A stretch of 7,248 nucleotides of DNA from Alphaproteobacteria bacterium. GTDB taxonomy: Bacteria > Pseudomonadota > Alphaproteobacteria > WRDZ01. Position 1 is the stretch's first letter; every line of letters begins with the position of its first letter. Below, piece after piece: positions 1-5,554 of the stretch. The notes beneath the pieces were generated by a model, which searched no databases, was not told the origin of the DNA, and saw only the letters and a list, made by a program, of their open reading frames with translations. The DNA lies in assembly GCA_009779595.1 (NCBI GenBank), contig WRDZ01000035.1, forward strand, positions 1 to 7,248, written 5' to 3'. Made by a program: the position numbers and the translations under genes.

Positions 1-1
1 G

Positions 2-808
2 GCCGCGATTCGCTCGGGGCGCGAATCCACTATGTGGAAGGCTGTCATGTCAGTGCGCAACGGTTATTCGAAAGCTGTCGTTTCCGCTGGGAACACGGGC
101 GTTTTGATGGCGATGAGCAAAATCTGCCTTGGCATGATACCCGGCGTTTACCGCCCGGCCATAATCGCCCAGATGCCCACCCTGGTCGAAGGCAAGTCCG
201 TCACCCTGCTTGACCTTGGGGCCAACACCGAAGCCGATTCCGACACTTTGGTGCAGTTCGCGCTGATGGGCACCGTTTACGCAAGCGCGGTCTCCGGCGT
301 CCAAAAGCCCAAAGTCGGCCTGCTGAACATCGGCGAAGAGGATTTGAAAGGCCGCGACGAGATAAAGGTGGCCTCGGCCTATCTGCGCGAAAATGCCGGG
401 AACATGCCGTTCGAATACAGCGGGTTCGTCGAGGGCAACGACATCAGCAAAGGCAAGGTCGACGTCTTCGTCACCGACGGGTTCACGGGCAACGTGTCGC
501 TGAAAACCGTGGAAGGCACGGTCAAGCTGGTCATGGGCATTATGAAAAACCTGATAAAGAAATCACTTGTCGCCAAGGTCTGCGCCATACTTGCGCTGCC
601 ATTGCTGTACAAGATGAGGAAAGCGGCGGATTACCGGCTGTACAGCGGAGCCATGTTCATCGGCGTGGACGGGATTTCCGTCAAGGCGCACGGGCATTCC
701 GACGCCCTGGGCATATATTACGGAGCCATGCGCGCCGTGAAACTGGTCGATTATGACATCATCAAGATAATTAAAGAACAGGTTGAATCCTGTAATTTAA
801 TCCGCTAA
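2..808 (+). CDS. plsX: Phosphate acyltransferase PlsX (5'-truncated by window edge)
   Basis: PlsX converts acyl-ACP to acyl-phosphate, the acyl donor for PlsY in the first step of phosphatidic acid synthesis; it is a peripheral cytoplasmic enzyme. The reading frame is open from base 2, so the start codon and roughly the first 80 residues lie upstream; 268 residues are visible against a usual length of about 330-355. Recognisable family blocks are VVSAGNTGVLMA early on, RPAIIAQMPT, then LLDLGANTEADSDTLVQFALMG, LLNIGEE, the FVEGNDI segment, VDVFVTDGFTGNVSLKTVEG, and a C-terminal block around GAMFIGVDGISVKAHGHSD. An internal ATG at 32 is not the real start, because the ten codons before it already align with the family. 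It is followed by fabH after 26 bp, the usual plsX-fabH pairing, and there is no terminator between them. Identity is secure. Confidence 0.95.
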   Translation, partial: AAIRSGRESTMWKAVMSVRNGYSKAVVSAGNTGVLMAMSKICLGMIPGVYRPAIIAQMPTLVEGKSVTLLDLGANTEADSDTLVQFALMGTVYASAVSGVQKPKVGLLNIGEEDLKGRDEIKVASAYLRENAGNMPFEYSGFVEGNDISKGKVDVFVTDGFTGNVSLKTVEGTVKLVMGIMKNLIKKSLVAKVCAILALPLLYKMRKAADYRLYSGAMFIGVDGISVKAHGHSDALGIYYGAMRAVKLVDYDIIKIIKEQVESCNLIR

Positions 809-834
809 ACTGTTATCAGGAAGGAAAATGTACC

Positions 835-1788
835 ATGCGCTCTGCAATTACAGGAACGGGCTCTTATTTGCCGCCGAAGGTCGTGACAAACCAGGATTTG
901 GAGAAAATCGTGGAAACCTCGTCCGACTGGATTGTCGAAAGGACCGGCATACTCAAGCGGCACATAGCTGAAAACGAACTGGCCTCGGACCTTGCTTTGA
1001 AGGCCGCGAAAAACGCCATGGAAATGGCCGGCGTAACCGGCGAAGAACTGGACTTCATCATCGTAGCCACGATTACCCCGGACGACACCCTGCCCGCAAC
1101 GGCCATAAAGGTCCAGGCCGACCTGCAGGCCAAAAACGCGGCCGCGTTCGATATAAACGCCGCGTGCTCGGGGTTTTTGTACGCGCTGACAATCGCAGAT
1201 TCCATGATAAGAAGCGGACAGGGCAAAACCATCCTGGTCATCGGCTCGGAAGTCATGTCCAAAATCACCGACTGGAACGACCGCAACACCTGCGTGCTGT
1301 TCGGCGACGGGGCCGGAGCCATCGTCCTGCGCGCCCAGCCTGACCAAAACAAGGGCGTCATGGACCTGAAAATCTATTCCGACGCCGCAATGCGCGAACT
1401 TCTGGGCTGCACCGGCGGGGTCGGGCGCACCGGCACGGCCGGAACCGTGACCATGCAGGGCAAAGAGGTGTACAAGAACGCCGTGAACAACATGTCCGCC
1501 GCGGCCTTCGACATATTGCAGAAGAACAGTCTTACCGCGGACGACATTGATTTCCTTGTCCCCCACCAGGCCAACCTGCGCATAATCGAAAGCGTAGCGA
1601 AAAAAACAGGCTTGCCGCCGGAAAAAGTAATTGTTACAATACAGGAACAGGCCAACACTTCCGCCGCCTCCGTGCCGCTGGCCCTTGACCACGCGGTGCG
1701 CAGCGGCAAGATAAAGCCCGGACACCTGGTCCTTGTCGAGGCCATGGGCGCGGGTTTCACCTGGGGCGCAGGATTGATAAGGTTTTAA
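835..1788 (+). CDS. fabH: 3-oxoacyl-ACP synthase III (KAS III, FabH)
   Basis: FabH condenses acetyl-CoA with malonyl-ACP to begin type II fatty acid synthesis in the cytoplasm. The 317-residue product has the standard family length. The catalytic triad is complete at Cys111 (in NAACSGF), His244 (in VPHQAN) and Asn274 (in NTSAAS). Other family blocks are SDWIVERTGI near residue 30, FGDGAGA at 156-162 and the C-terminal GAGFTWGAGL. The start is fixed by AGGAAGGA at 818-825, nine bases before the ATG; another ATG at 828 is out of frame. One oddity is that the loop before Asn274 reads QEQANTSAAS, where the family normally has a Gly directly before the Asn. The gene lies between plsX and ihfA in one operon, linking fatty acid initiation to phospholipid synthesis. 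The substitution is probably tolerated, since all catalytic residues remain. Confidence 0.97.
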   Translation: MRSAITGTGSYLPPKVVTNQDLEKIVETSSDWIVERTGILKRHIAENELASDLALKAAKNAMEMAGVTGEELDFIIVATITPDDTLPATAIKVQADLQAKNAAAFDINAACSGFLYALTIADSMIRSGQGKTILVIGSEVMSKITDWNDRNTCVLFGDGAGAIVLRAQPDQNKGVMDLKIYSDAAMRELLGCTGGVGRTGTAGTVTMQGKEVYKNAVNNMSAAAFDILQKNSLTADDIDFLVPHQANLRIIESVAKKTGLPPEKVIVTIQEQANTSAASVPLALDHAVRSGKIKPGHLVLVEAMGAGFTWGAGLIRF

Positions 1789-1800
1789 AGGAGAATACAA

Positions 1801-2109
1801 ATGAACAACACCGTAACAAGAACCGATATAATAAAGGCTATAAGCGACAAGATCGGACTTACCGCGAACGACGCCTCGAAAGTGTTAGAGTGCGTGGTCG
1901 ACGAAATAATAACCGAGCTAAGCAAGGGCTCGTCGGTAAGCTTGTCGTTGTTCGGGCGTTTCGACGTGCACGACAAGAAAAAACGCGCCGGACGCAACCC
2001 CAAGACCGGAAAGCCCGCGGAAATATCGGCCAGGCGCACGGTCTCGTTCTCTCCGTCGCTGTCCCTTAGGGCTCTGGTGGCGGGCAACGTGCCGGTCGAC
2101 GGCAAATAA
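1801..2109 (+). CDS. ihfA: Integration host factor subunit alpha
   Basis: This is a 102-residue DNABII-family protein. IHF alpha pairs with IHF beta to bend DNA sharply at specific sites in promoters, origins and recombination sites. The N-terminal half (about residues 7-42) is the helical dimerisation part. The DNA-binding beta arm carries GRNPKTG at 64-70, with Pro67 at the tip position that intercalates into the minor groove. The following SARR-TVSF block is typical of the family. Assignment to the alpha subunit rather than HU or IHF beta rests on its position after fabH and before a MerR-type gene, the conserved alphaproteobacterial order. The usual SGFGSF or SSFGSF block reads LSLFGRF here. 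AAAGGAG at 1787-1793, beginning within the fabH stop codon, is an excellent ribosome binding site seven bases before the ATG. Confidence 0.92.
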   Translation: MNNTVTRTDIIKAISDKIGLTANDASKVLECVVDEIITELSKGSSVSLSLFGRFDVHDKKKRAGRNPKTGKPAEISARRTVSFSPSLSLRALVAGNVPVDGK

Positions 2110-2123
2110 CGGACCCAGCTGCC

Positions 2124-2543
2124 ATGCCCCTGCCGCCGGATGAAAAAAAGCTGAAGACCATCGCGCAGGCCGCGGCGGAACTTGGCCTGCTCGCTTACAT
2201 CCTGCGCTATTGGGAAACCAAGTTCAAGCATGTCCAGCCGTTCAAAAGCGCGGGCGGGCACAGGTATTATTCGGAAGAGGCCGTGCAGTCCCTGCGCCAG
2301 ATACATCATCTTTTGTACGAAAAGAACTTCACCATAAAAGGCGCGCAACAGTATTTGAATGAACTGCAGTCCGGCAAACCCAACACCGGCGATAACGCGG
2401 ACATTGTTGTTGCTGCAGCTGTTGTCGCCGAACCGGTTGCCGCGGATATCAAAAGCGACAGGCTGCCGGACGACCTGGTTGAAAAGCTTAACGGGCTGCT
2501 GGATCAGCTAAAGTCCATACAGGACGAAATCTCCGAGTTTTAA
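2124..2543 (+). CDS. MerR-family transcriptional regulator
   Basis: The 139-residue protein has an N-terminal MerR-type winged helix-turn-helix: about residues 10-34 (the helix-turn-helix followed by ILRYWETKF), the wing block SAGGHRYY at 42-49, and a second helical part ending LLYEKNFTIKGAQQYL. This matches the small MerR-like regulator normally found after ihfA in alphaproteobacteria. No metal- or drug-binding domain follows. Instead there is an Ala/Val-rich linker (about 92-110) and a short C-terminal amphipathic helix that may act in dimerisation. Its target is not known. The family's usual PQHVLR before the recognition helix is LAYILR here. No Shine-Dalgarno sequence is visible in the 14 bp after ihfA, so translation is probably coupled to ihfA. 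The gene ends 18 bp from a convergent gene, with no hairpin terminator between them. Confidence 0.9.
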   Translation: MPLPPDEKKLKTIAQAAAELGLLAYILRYWETKFKHVQPFKSAGGHRYYSEEAVQSLRQIHHLLYEKNFTIKGAQQYLNELQSGKPNTGDNADIVVAAAVVAEPVAADIKSDRLPDDLVEKLNGLLDQLKSIQDEISEF

Positions 2544-2561
2544 AACCAAGCCCCCTGAACC

Positions 2562-3338
2562 TCATCTCCCATCGTTCTGTCGTCGTGGATTAACCGTCCG
2601 CGCTTCAAGCTCTTGGAAACGCACAGGTTGCGAATCTGAATTACTGCCCGTAGTTGCCGAATTATTGACGCCTGGCGTCCCCGGGGTTGCTGCCGGATTA
2701 GCTGCGTTATCAGCAGCCGGTGCAGGCTGCTGCTGCGGAGTGGTGGCCGGCGGCTGCGGTGTTTGGTCTTGAGTCTGCGGAGTAGTGGCCGGTGCGGGCT
2801 GCTGCTGCGGAGTGGTGGCCGGCGGCTGCGCAGGTAAACCCAAGGTTTGTGTACGGAACTCAGCTTGTTTATCATCTGGGATATGCGATTTGGCAAGGTT
2901 AAAAAGCCTTTCACGGTCCTGTTCACTCATCTGCGCCACCGGCTTATTCTGCTGCAGCAGCTCGTTCAGTTCCCGCAGCCTGTTGGCATCCGGATTATCT
3001 CCTCCCAATCCCAGCAACTCGCGTATCTTTTTATTATCGTCTTCCGTCCTCTCGCTCTTCTCCAACAACTTTTTAAGCTCATCCCGTTGCTGGTCATTCA
3101 GTTTATCAACGGCATCATCACCCGTCGTGCTCGGTGTATTTCCGCCCCCGCCGCCCGGCATATTGAATCTGCCCGGGTCTATGCCCAAAGTACGCAGCAG
3201 CGCTTCTATAATTCCTCCCGCAATCGCCCCGGCAAGCCCGAACCTCTGCCCCCAGCTCTGGGAAAGCGGTACGTTTTGCTGCGTTTGAGTATTGTCTGTT
3301 GTTGGTGTATTAGTTGTAGTTGTTTCATTTCCAGCCAT
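2562..3338 (-). CDS. Unrecognised protein with Gly/Ala hydrophobic segment and Pro/Gln/Thr-rich tail
   Basis: The product is 258 residues and matches no family I recognise. It has four parts: a Thr/Asn/Gln-rich N-terminus (about 4-22); a hydrophobic Gly/Ala segment around FGLAGAIAGGIIEALLRTL (33-51) that could be a membrane-inserting or packing helix; a Gly/Pro linker ending in five glycines (62-66); and a charged, probably helical region (about 73-165). A low-complexity tail follows with repeated PATTPQ units, then an Asn/Ser-rich end. There is no signal peptide. The start is taken at the second ATG (3338), because GGAGGG overlaps the first ATG (3350) and sits at the right distance from the second. 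Longer plus-strand frames over the same DNA are Cys/Gly-rich artefacts. It lies 83 bp beyond rpmA on the same strand, with two TTAA-N7-TTAA boxes upstream. Function unknown. Confidence 0.75.
   Translation of the reverse strand: MAGNETTTTNTPTTDNTQTQQNVPLSQSWGQRFGLAGAIAGGIIEALLRTLGIDPGRFNMPGGGGGNTPSTTGDDAVDKLNDQQRDELKKLLEKSERTEDDNKKIRELLGLGGDNPDANRLRELNELLQQNKPVAQMSEQDRERLFNLAKSHIPDDKQAEFRTQTLGLPAQPPATTPQQQPAPATTPQTQDQTPQPPATTPQQQPAPAADNAANPAATPGTPGVNNSATTGSNSDSQPVRFQELEARTVNPRRQNDGR
2716..2830 (-). repeat. 43-bp direct repeat, period 72 bp, within the low-complexity gene
   Basis: Positions 2716-2758 and 2788-2830 are identical over 43 bp except for one base (A at 2724, G at 2796). The shared core CTGCGGAGTGGTGGCCGGCG also occurs in a third, diverged copy at 2775-2794. 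The repeats stay in frame and encode the PATTPQ-type units of the tail. The near identity, including third codon positions, points to a fairly recent duplication and probable length variation between strains. Confidence 0.9.
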
Positions 3339-3342
3339 TTTA

Positions 3343-3348
3343 CCCTCC
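3343..3348 (-). promoter_or_regulatory. Ribosome binding site that decides the start of the 2562-3338 gene
   Basis: Read on the minus strand the sequence is ATGGAGGGTAAAATGGC. The strong GGAGGG begins with the G of the first ATG and lies four bases before the second ATG. The second ATG (3336-3338) is therefore the likely initiator, which removes four residues from the longest frame. Confidence 0.7.
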
Positions 3349-3390
3349 ATTAGGTATGGTTCTATATGACCGAATGATAGCTGAAAACTA

Positions 3391-3425
3391 TTAATGTACA
3401 GTTAATACTGTTAAGTTTGGATTAA
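3391..3425 (-). promoter_or_regulatory. Two tandem TTAA-N7-TTAA boxes (candidate CtrA sites)
   Basis: TTAA-TGTACAG-TTAA spans 3391-3405 and TTAA-GTTTGGA-TTAA spans 3411-3425. Both match the CtrA binding consensus known from alphaproteobacteria; read on the minus strand the second also fits the longer TTAA-N7-TTAAC form. They lie 53-87 bp upstream of the ATG of the unrecognised minus-strand gene. A weak -10-like TATAGA is at 3361-3366, which would place the nearer box just upstream of the -35 position, suitable for an activator. The second box overlaps the rpmA stop codon. CtrA binding is inferred from the motif only. Confidence 0.5.
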
Positions 3426-3685
3426 TTGCCGGCCGGCTGCACGACTGAAACGAACATGCGGTTTTTGATGCCCTTCTTGAACTGGACATTGCCGCCCACC
3501 AGCGCGAACAGCGTATGGTCGCGGCCGATGCCGACTCCGTTGCCGGCATGATATTTGGTGCCGCGCTGACGGATTATGATGTTCCCGGCCACGACCGCCT
3601 CGCCGCCGAACTTCTTCACGCCCAAGTACTTTGGCTGGGTATGCTTGATATTGCCGGTTGTCTTGCTGCCTGCGTGTTTTGCCAT
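3422..3685 (-). CDS. rpmA: Large ribosomal subunit protein L27 (bL27) with divergent N-terminal arm
   Basis: bL27 is a protein of the 50S subunit whose flexible N-terminal arm reaches towards the peptidyl transferase centre. The 87-residue product has the usual length. From residue 21 onward it is typical: LGVKKFGGE, AGNIIIRQRGTK, then GVGIGRDHTLFAL and a C-terminal VSVV. The first 20 residues are not typical. The nearly invariant NGRDS segment reads NIKHT, although the arm stays basic and keeps its length. The gene follows rplU by 14 bp. AAGGAG overlapping the rplU stop codon (complement of 3696-3701) supplies the ribosome binding site for the ATG at 3683-3685. obg, which often follows rpmA, is absent here. 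Identity is secure; the arm divergence is discussed as a finding. Confidence 0.95.
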   Translation of the reverse strand: MAKHAGSKTTGNIKHTQPKYLGVKKFGGEAVVAGNIIIRQRGTKYHAGNGVGIGRDHTLFALVGGNVQFKKGIKNRMFVSVVQPAGN

Positions 3686-3699
3686 AGCCTAAAAGCTCC

Positions 3700-3996
3700 T
3701 TATCCTATGTTGGTGATGTCGACAACCGTGTGCGATTGGCGGTGGGAGTTCATCCTGCGGTAATTCTTGCGGCGCTTCTTCTTGAACACCACGACCTTGT
3801 CGTCGCGCCCGTGCTCGACCACCACGCCGCGCACTTTCGCACCCGCGACCAGGGGAGTCCCTATCTTGTCGCCGACCGCCAGTACCTGGTCGAAATCGAC
3901 TGCCGCGCCCTTTTCGGCGTCAAGCTTTTCTATGACAATCTTGCTTCCCTTGGCAACCTTGTACTGCTTGCCACCAGTTTTTATAACCGCAAACAT
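3700..3996 (-). CDS. rplU: Large ribosomal subunit protein L21 (bL21)
   Basis: bL21 binds 23S rRNA in the 50S subunit. The 98-residue product begins with the characteristic MFAVIKTGGKQYKV and carries the conserved basic C-terminal block KKKRRKNYRR, followed by SHRQSHTVVDI; the common GHRQ is SHRQ here. It is the first gene of an rplU-rpmA pair, separated from rpmA by 14 bp. The ATG is preceded only by a weak AAGAA, so the ribosome binding site is poor. The promoter is strong and close, giving a leader of about 34 bases. L21 and L27 are normally cotranscribed, and this pair fits that arrangement. Confidence 0.97.
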   Translation of the reverse strand: MFAVIKTGGKQYKVAKGSKIVIEKLDAEKGAAVDFDQVLAVGDKIGTPLVAGAKVRGVVVEHGRDDKVVVFKKKRRKNYRRMNSHRQSHTVVDITNIG

Positions 3997-4036
3997 TTCT
4001 TATTACACCCGTCTTTATTGAAACGTAACAAGGTTC

Positions 4037-4065
4037 TTTATACTACGAAACCCCGCCGCTGTCAA
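4037..4065 (-). promoter_or_regulatory. Sigma70-type promoter for rplU-rpmA
   Basis: On the minus strand a perfect -35 TTGACA (complement of 4060-4065) is followed after exactly 17 bp by -10 TATAAA (complement of 4037-4042). Transcription should begin near 4030, some 34 bases before the rplU ATG. A second TTGACA lies 22 bp further upstream (complement of 4082-4087) but has no -10 at a suitable distance. The A-rich stretch between the two could act as an UP element. Confidence 0.85.
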
Positions 4066-4106
4066 TACCTTTTTTAAGGATTGTCAAAAAACGCGCTTTT
4101 ACCGCA

Positions 4107-4139
4107 TTAACAATCCCTTAACCCGCCGCATACCATAAT
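4107..4139 (+). promoter_or_regulatory. TTAA-N7-TTAAC box overlapping a putative promoter of the DUF3137 gene
   Basis: TTAACAATCCCTTAACC at 4107-4123 is an exact match to the TTAA-N7-TTAAC form of the CtrA consensus. A -10-like CATAAT lies at 4134-4139. With a 17-bp spacer the -35 would fall at 4111-4116, inside the box, which is the layout of many CtrA-activated promoters. The start of transcription would be near 4146, leaving a short leader that still contains the ribosome binding site. The box is more than 40 bp upstream of the rplU -35 on the other strand, so control of rplU is less likely. Regulator identity is inferred. Confidence 0.45.
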
Positions 4140-4149
4140 GTCTATGCAG

Positions 4150-4157
4150 AAAGGAGG
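4150..4157 (+). promoter_or_regulatory. Ribosome binding site that sets the DUF3137 start at 4162
   Basis: AAAGGAGG lies four bases before the ATG at 4162. In-frame ATGs at 4138 and 4144 have no such site, and the first overlaps the putative -10. The N-terminus is therefore placed at 4162. Confidence 0.75.
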
Positions 4158-4161
4158 CGCC

Positions 4162-5070
4162 ATGCCCAAAACCACAATCACAAGCTCGACAATCGCCAAG
4201 CTTGAAACCCTCCGTCGTCAACATCTGCGGAAGTGGGTGCGTGACGTGGCCTTAATAGTGGCCGCGCTGTCCGCATCGTTTTATTATGAAACTTTAGGCT
4301 GGCGGCCAAACGAATTATTTGCTTTCATTTTTATAATTTGTATAATTGCCTTGCCATTCGCGGTAATATGGCAGCCGTCCCGTTACCGCAAGACTGCCAA
4401 AGCCATGACTTGGCCCCATATATGCGAGTCTTTCCGTAGCTATCAACTGCAATACCATCAATCTAAACGCGATAGCCTGACCAGCGCCAAGGTAGTTCAA
4501 AAGCTGTATAACGGCATGTTCGACAGCGGCAACGCCTTTAAAGGCCGTTATAAGGAGTATGGCTTTGAAATCGTAGAGACAGCCTTAACCAGCGGCAGCG
4601 GAAGGCACAGAATAACGCACTTCCGCGGCTTGGTTATTGGCATAATAGCGCAGGCTTTGTTCCCCGCCCAGACCCTAGTCGTCAAAAAATGGGACTATCC
4701 GTCTTTCAGATATTTTGATGGCATAGCCTTCAACCGCATAAAGCTGGACGACAAGTTCGAAAAGGCGTACAGCACGTTCGCCGACAACGAAACCTCGGCG
4801 CGGCAGATGCTGACAGCCGAAAAAACGGACAGAATAATGGCCGTTGCAAACCGCGTCAAAAAAGCCGGCTATAGAAAACAGCCCGAATTCGCGTTCATGA
4901 ATCAAGGCCTTTTCCTGTTCGTTCCCACGTCCAAAAATCATTTCCAGCTTGGCTACATCTGGAACAAAATCGACCGAACACGCACATTCAAACACGCTGT
5001 CAAGGACATCGAAGCCGCCATCGGCCTGATTGAAATGTTGCAGCAGGAAAAACTGCTGCCAGCCCCCTAA
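4162..5070 (+). CDS. DUF3137-type membrane protein
   Basis: The 302-residue protein has two membrane segments near the N-terminus (about residues 28-42 and 51-70), with basic residues before the first and after the second, then a soluble domain of about 230 residues. I assign it to the DUF3137 family from this architecture and from late blocks typical of it: FRGLVIGI, the FEKAYSTFADNETSARQMLT segment, and FAFMNQGLFLFVP before a C-terminal helix. The function of that family is not established, and no catalytic motif is visible. If both segments span the membrane with the N-terminus inside, the large domain is cytoplasmic. It is divergent from rplU and preceded by a candidate CtrA box. Its first 250 bases look more AT-rich than the neighbouring genes. 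The family call is moderate; the coding call is firm. Confidence 0.8.
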   Translation: MPKTTITSSTIAKLETLRRQHLRKWVRDVALIVAALSASFYYETLGWRPNELFAFIFIICIIALPFAVIWQPSRYRKTAKAMTWPHICESFRSYQLQYHQSKRDSLTSAKVVQKLYNGMFDSGNAFKGRYKEYGFEIVETALTSGSGRHRITHFRGLVIGIIAQALFPAQTLVVKKWDYPSFRYFDGIAFNRIKLDDKFEKAYSTFADNETSARQMLTAEKTDRIMAVANRVKKAGYRKQPEFAFMNQGLFLFVPTSKNHFQLGYIWNKIDRTRTFKHAVKDIEAAIGLIEMLQQEKLLPAP

Positions 5071-5146
5071 CTCCGCATTAATTTAAGAAATTAACCATAT
5101 TTTTAACATATCCGTTATACCCTTGAACGAAAGGAGCATAAGGATT
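5071..5146 (+). promoter_or_regulatory. AT-rich leader of the dut-like/SH3 operon with possible promoter
   Basis: This 76-bp gap contains four TTAA tetramers (5078, 5083, 5091, 5103), but none has the exact 7-bp spacing of a CtrA box; the closest pair is 8 bp apart. A weak promoter could use TTAACC at 5091-5096 and TATACC at 5116-5121. AAGGAG at 5131-5136 is the ribosome binding site for the ATG at 5147. The TTG at 5123 that would lengthen the frame has no such site. Confidence 0.3.
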
Positions 5147-5554
5147 ATGAACACTTTCGGCGTGAAAATCATGCAGCTGCCAAGCGCTTACGGGCTGCCG
5201 ATGCCGGCTTACCCGGACGAAAAAAGCCCCGGGATGGAGCTGTGCGCCGCCATATCCACCAACTTGGTTTCATTGCGCGAAAACGAACGGGTGAACATAC
5301 CGACCGGGCTGATTATAGACCTGCCCACCGGGCTTGAAGCCCAGGTGCGCAGCATCCCCGAAAACGTCGAGAATGAAGGCTGGGGCGTACTGCTTGGGCC
5401 CATGACTATCGGTGCGGACAAGAACAAGGAAATCGTCGTGACTTTGTACAACACATCGGACAAGACCATAATGATAAAACGCGGGACGAAAATCGCCTTG
5501 CTGGTGGTTGCTCCGGTCGCGAAAGTTCAGTGGCAGGAGCTGGAAAATGCTTAA
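5147..5554 (+). CDS. dut: dUTPase-family protein lacking recognisable catalytic motifs (probable pseudoenzyme)
   Basis: The 135-residue product aligns along its length with trimeric dUTPases such as E. coli Dut: VKIM at the start, LPMPAY, RVNIPTGLIIDLP at 48-60, KEIVVTLYNTSD at 94-105, and GTKIALLVVAPVAKVQW at 113-129. Active dUTPases hydrolyse dUTP to dUMP and pyrophosphate. Here the five catalytic motifs are degraded: AGxDL of motif 1 is PGMEL (28-32); the PRSG of motif 2 is RSIP (68-71); the GTIDSDYRGE of motif 3 is MTIGADKNKE (86-95), losing the catalytic Asp and the Tyr; motif 4 IAQ is IAL; and the Gly-rich motif 5 at the C-terminus is absent. The frame is intact and has a normal ribosome binding site, so it is not a decayed gene. 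It overlaps the next gene by 8 bp. Fold-level homology is likely; dUTPase activity is doubtful. Confidence 0.8.
   Translation: MNTFGVKIMQLPSAYGLPMPAYPDEKSPGMELCAAISTNLVSLRENERVNIPTGLIIDLPTGLEAQVRSIPENVENEGWGVLLGPMTIGADKNKEIVVTLYNTSDKTIMIKRGTKIALLVVAPVAKVQWQELENA

Noticed and set aside
805..1800. A 331-codon open frame antisense to the whole of fabH
   Set aside because: It mirrors the codon structure of fabH, has low-complexity Gly/His/Val composition and no family resemblance; fabH has a full catalytic triad and a good ribosome binding site.
2544..2561. Terminator or tRNA between the MerR-type gene and the convergent gene
   Set aside because: The gap is only 18 bp and contains no hairpin or tRNA-like structure.
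2785..3353. Two plus-strand open frames over the low-complexity gene
   Set aside because: They are Cys/Gly- or Leu-rich shadows of the repeat region. The minus-strand frame has a strong ribosome binding site and a coherent domain layout.
3398..3411. Palindrome ACAGT-TAAT-ACTGT as a terminator after rpmA
   Set aside because: The stem has only five AT-containing pairs and no T-run follows on the minus strand; it is better explained as part of the TTAA box region.
5091..5106. A further CtrA box upstream of the dut-like gene
   Set aside because: The two TTAA halves are 8 bp apart instead of 7, so it does not fit the strict spacing; a one-mismatch reading is possible but weak.
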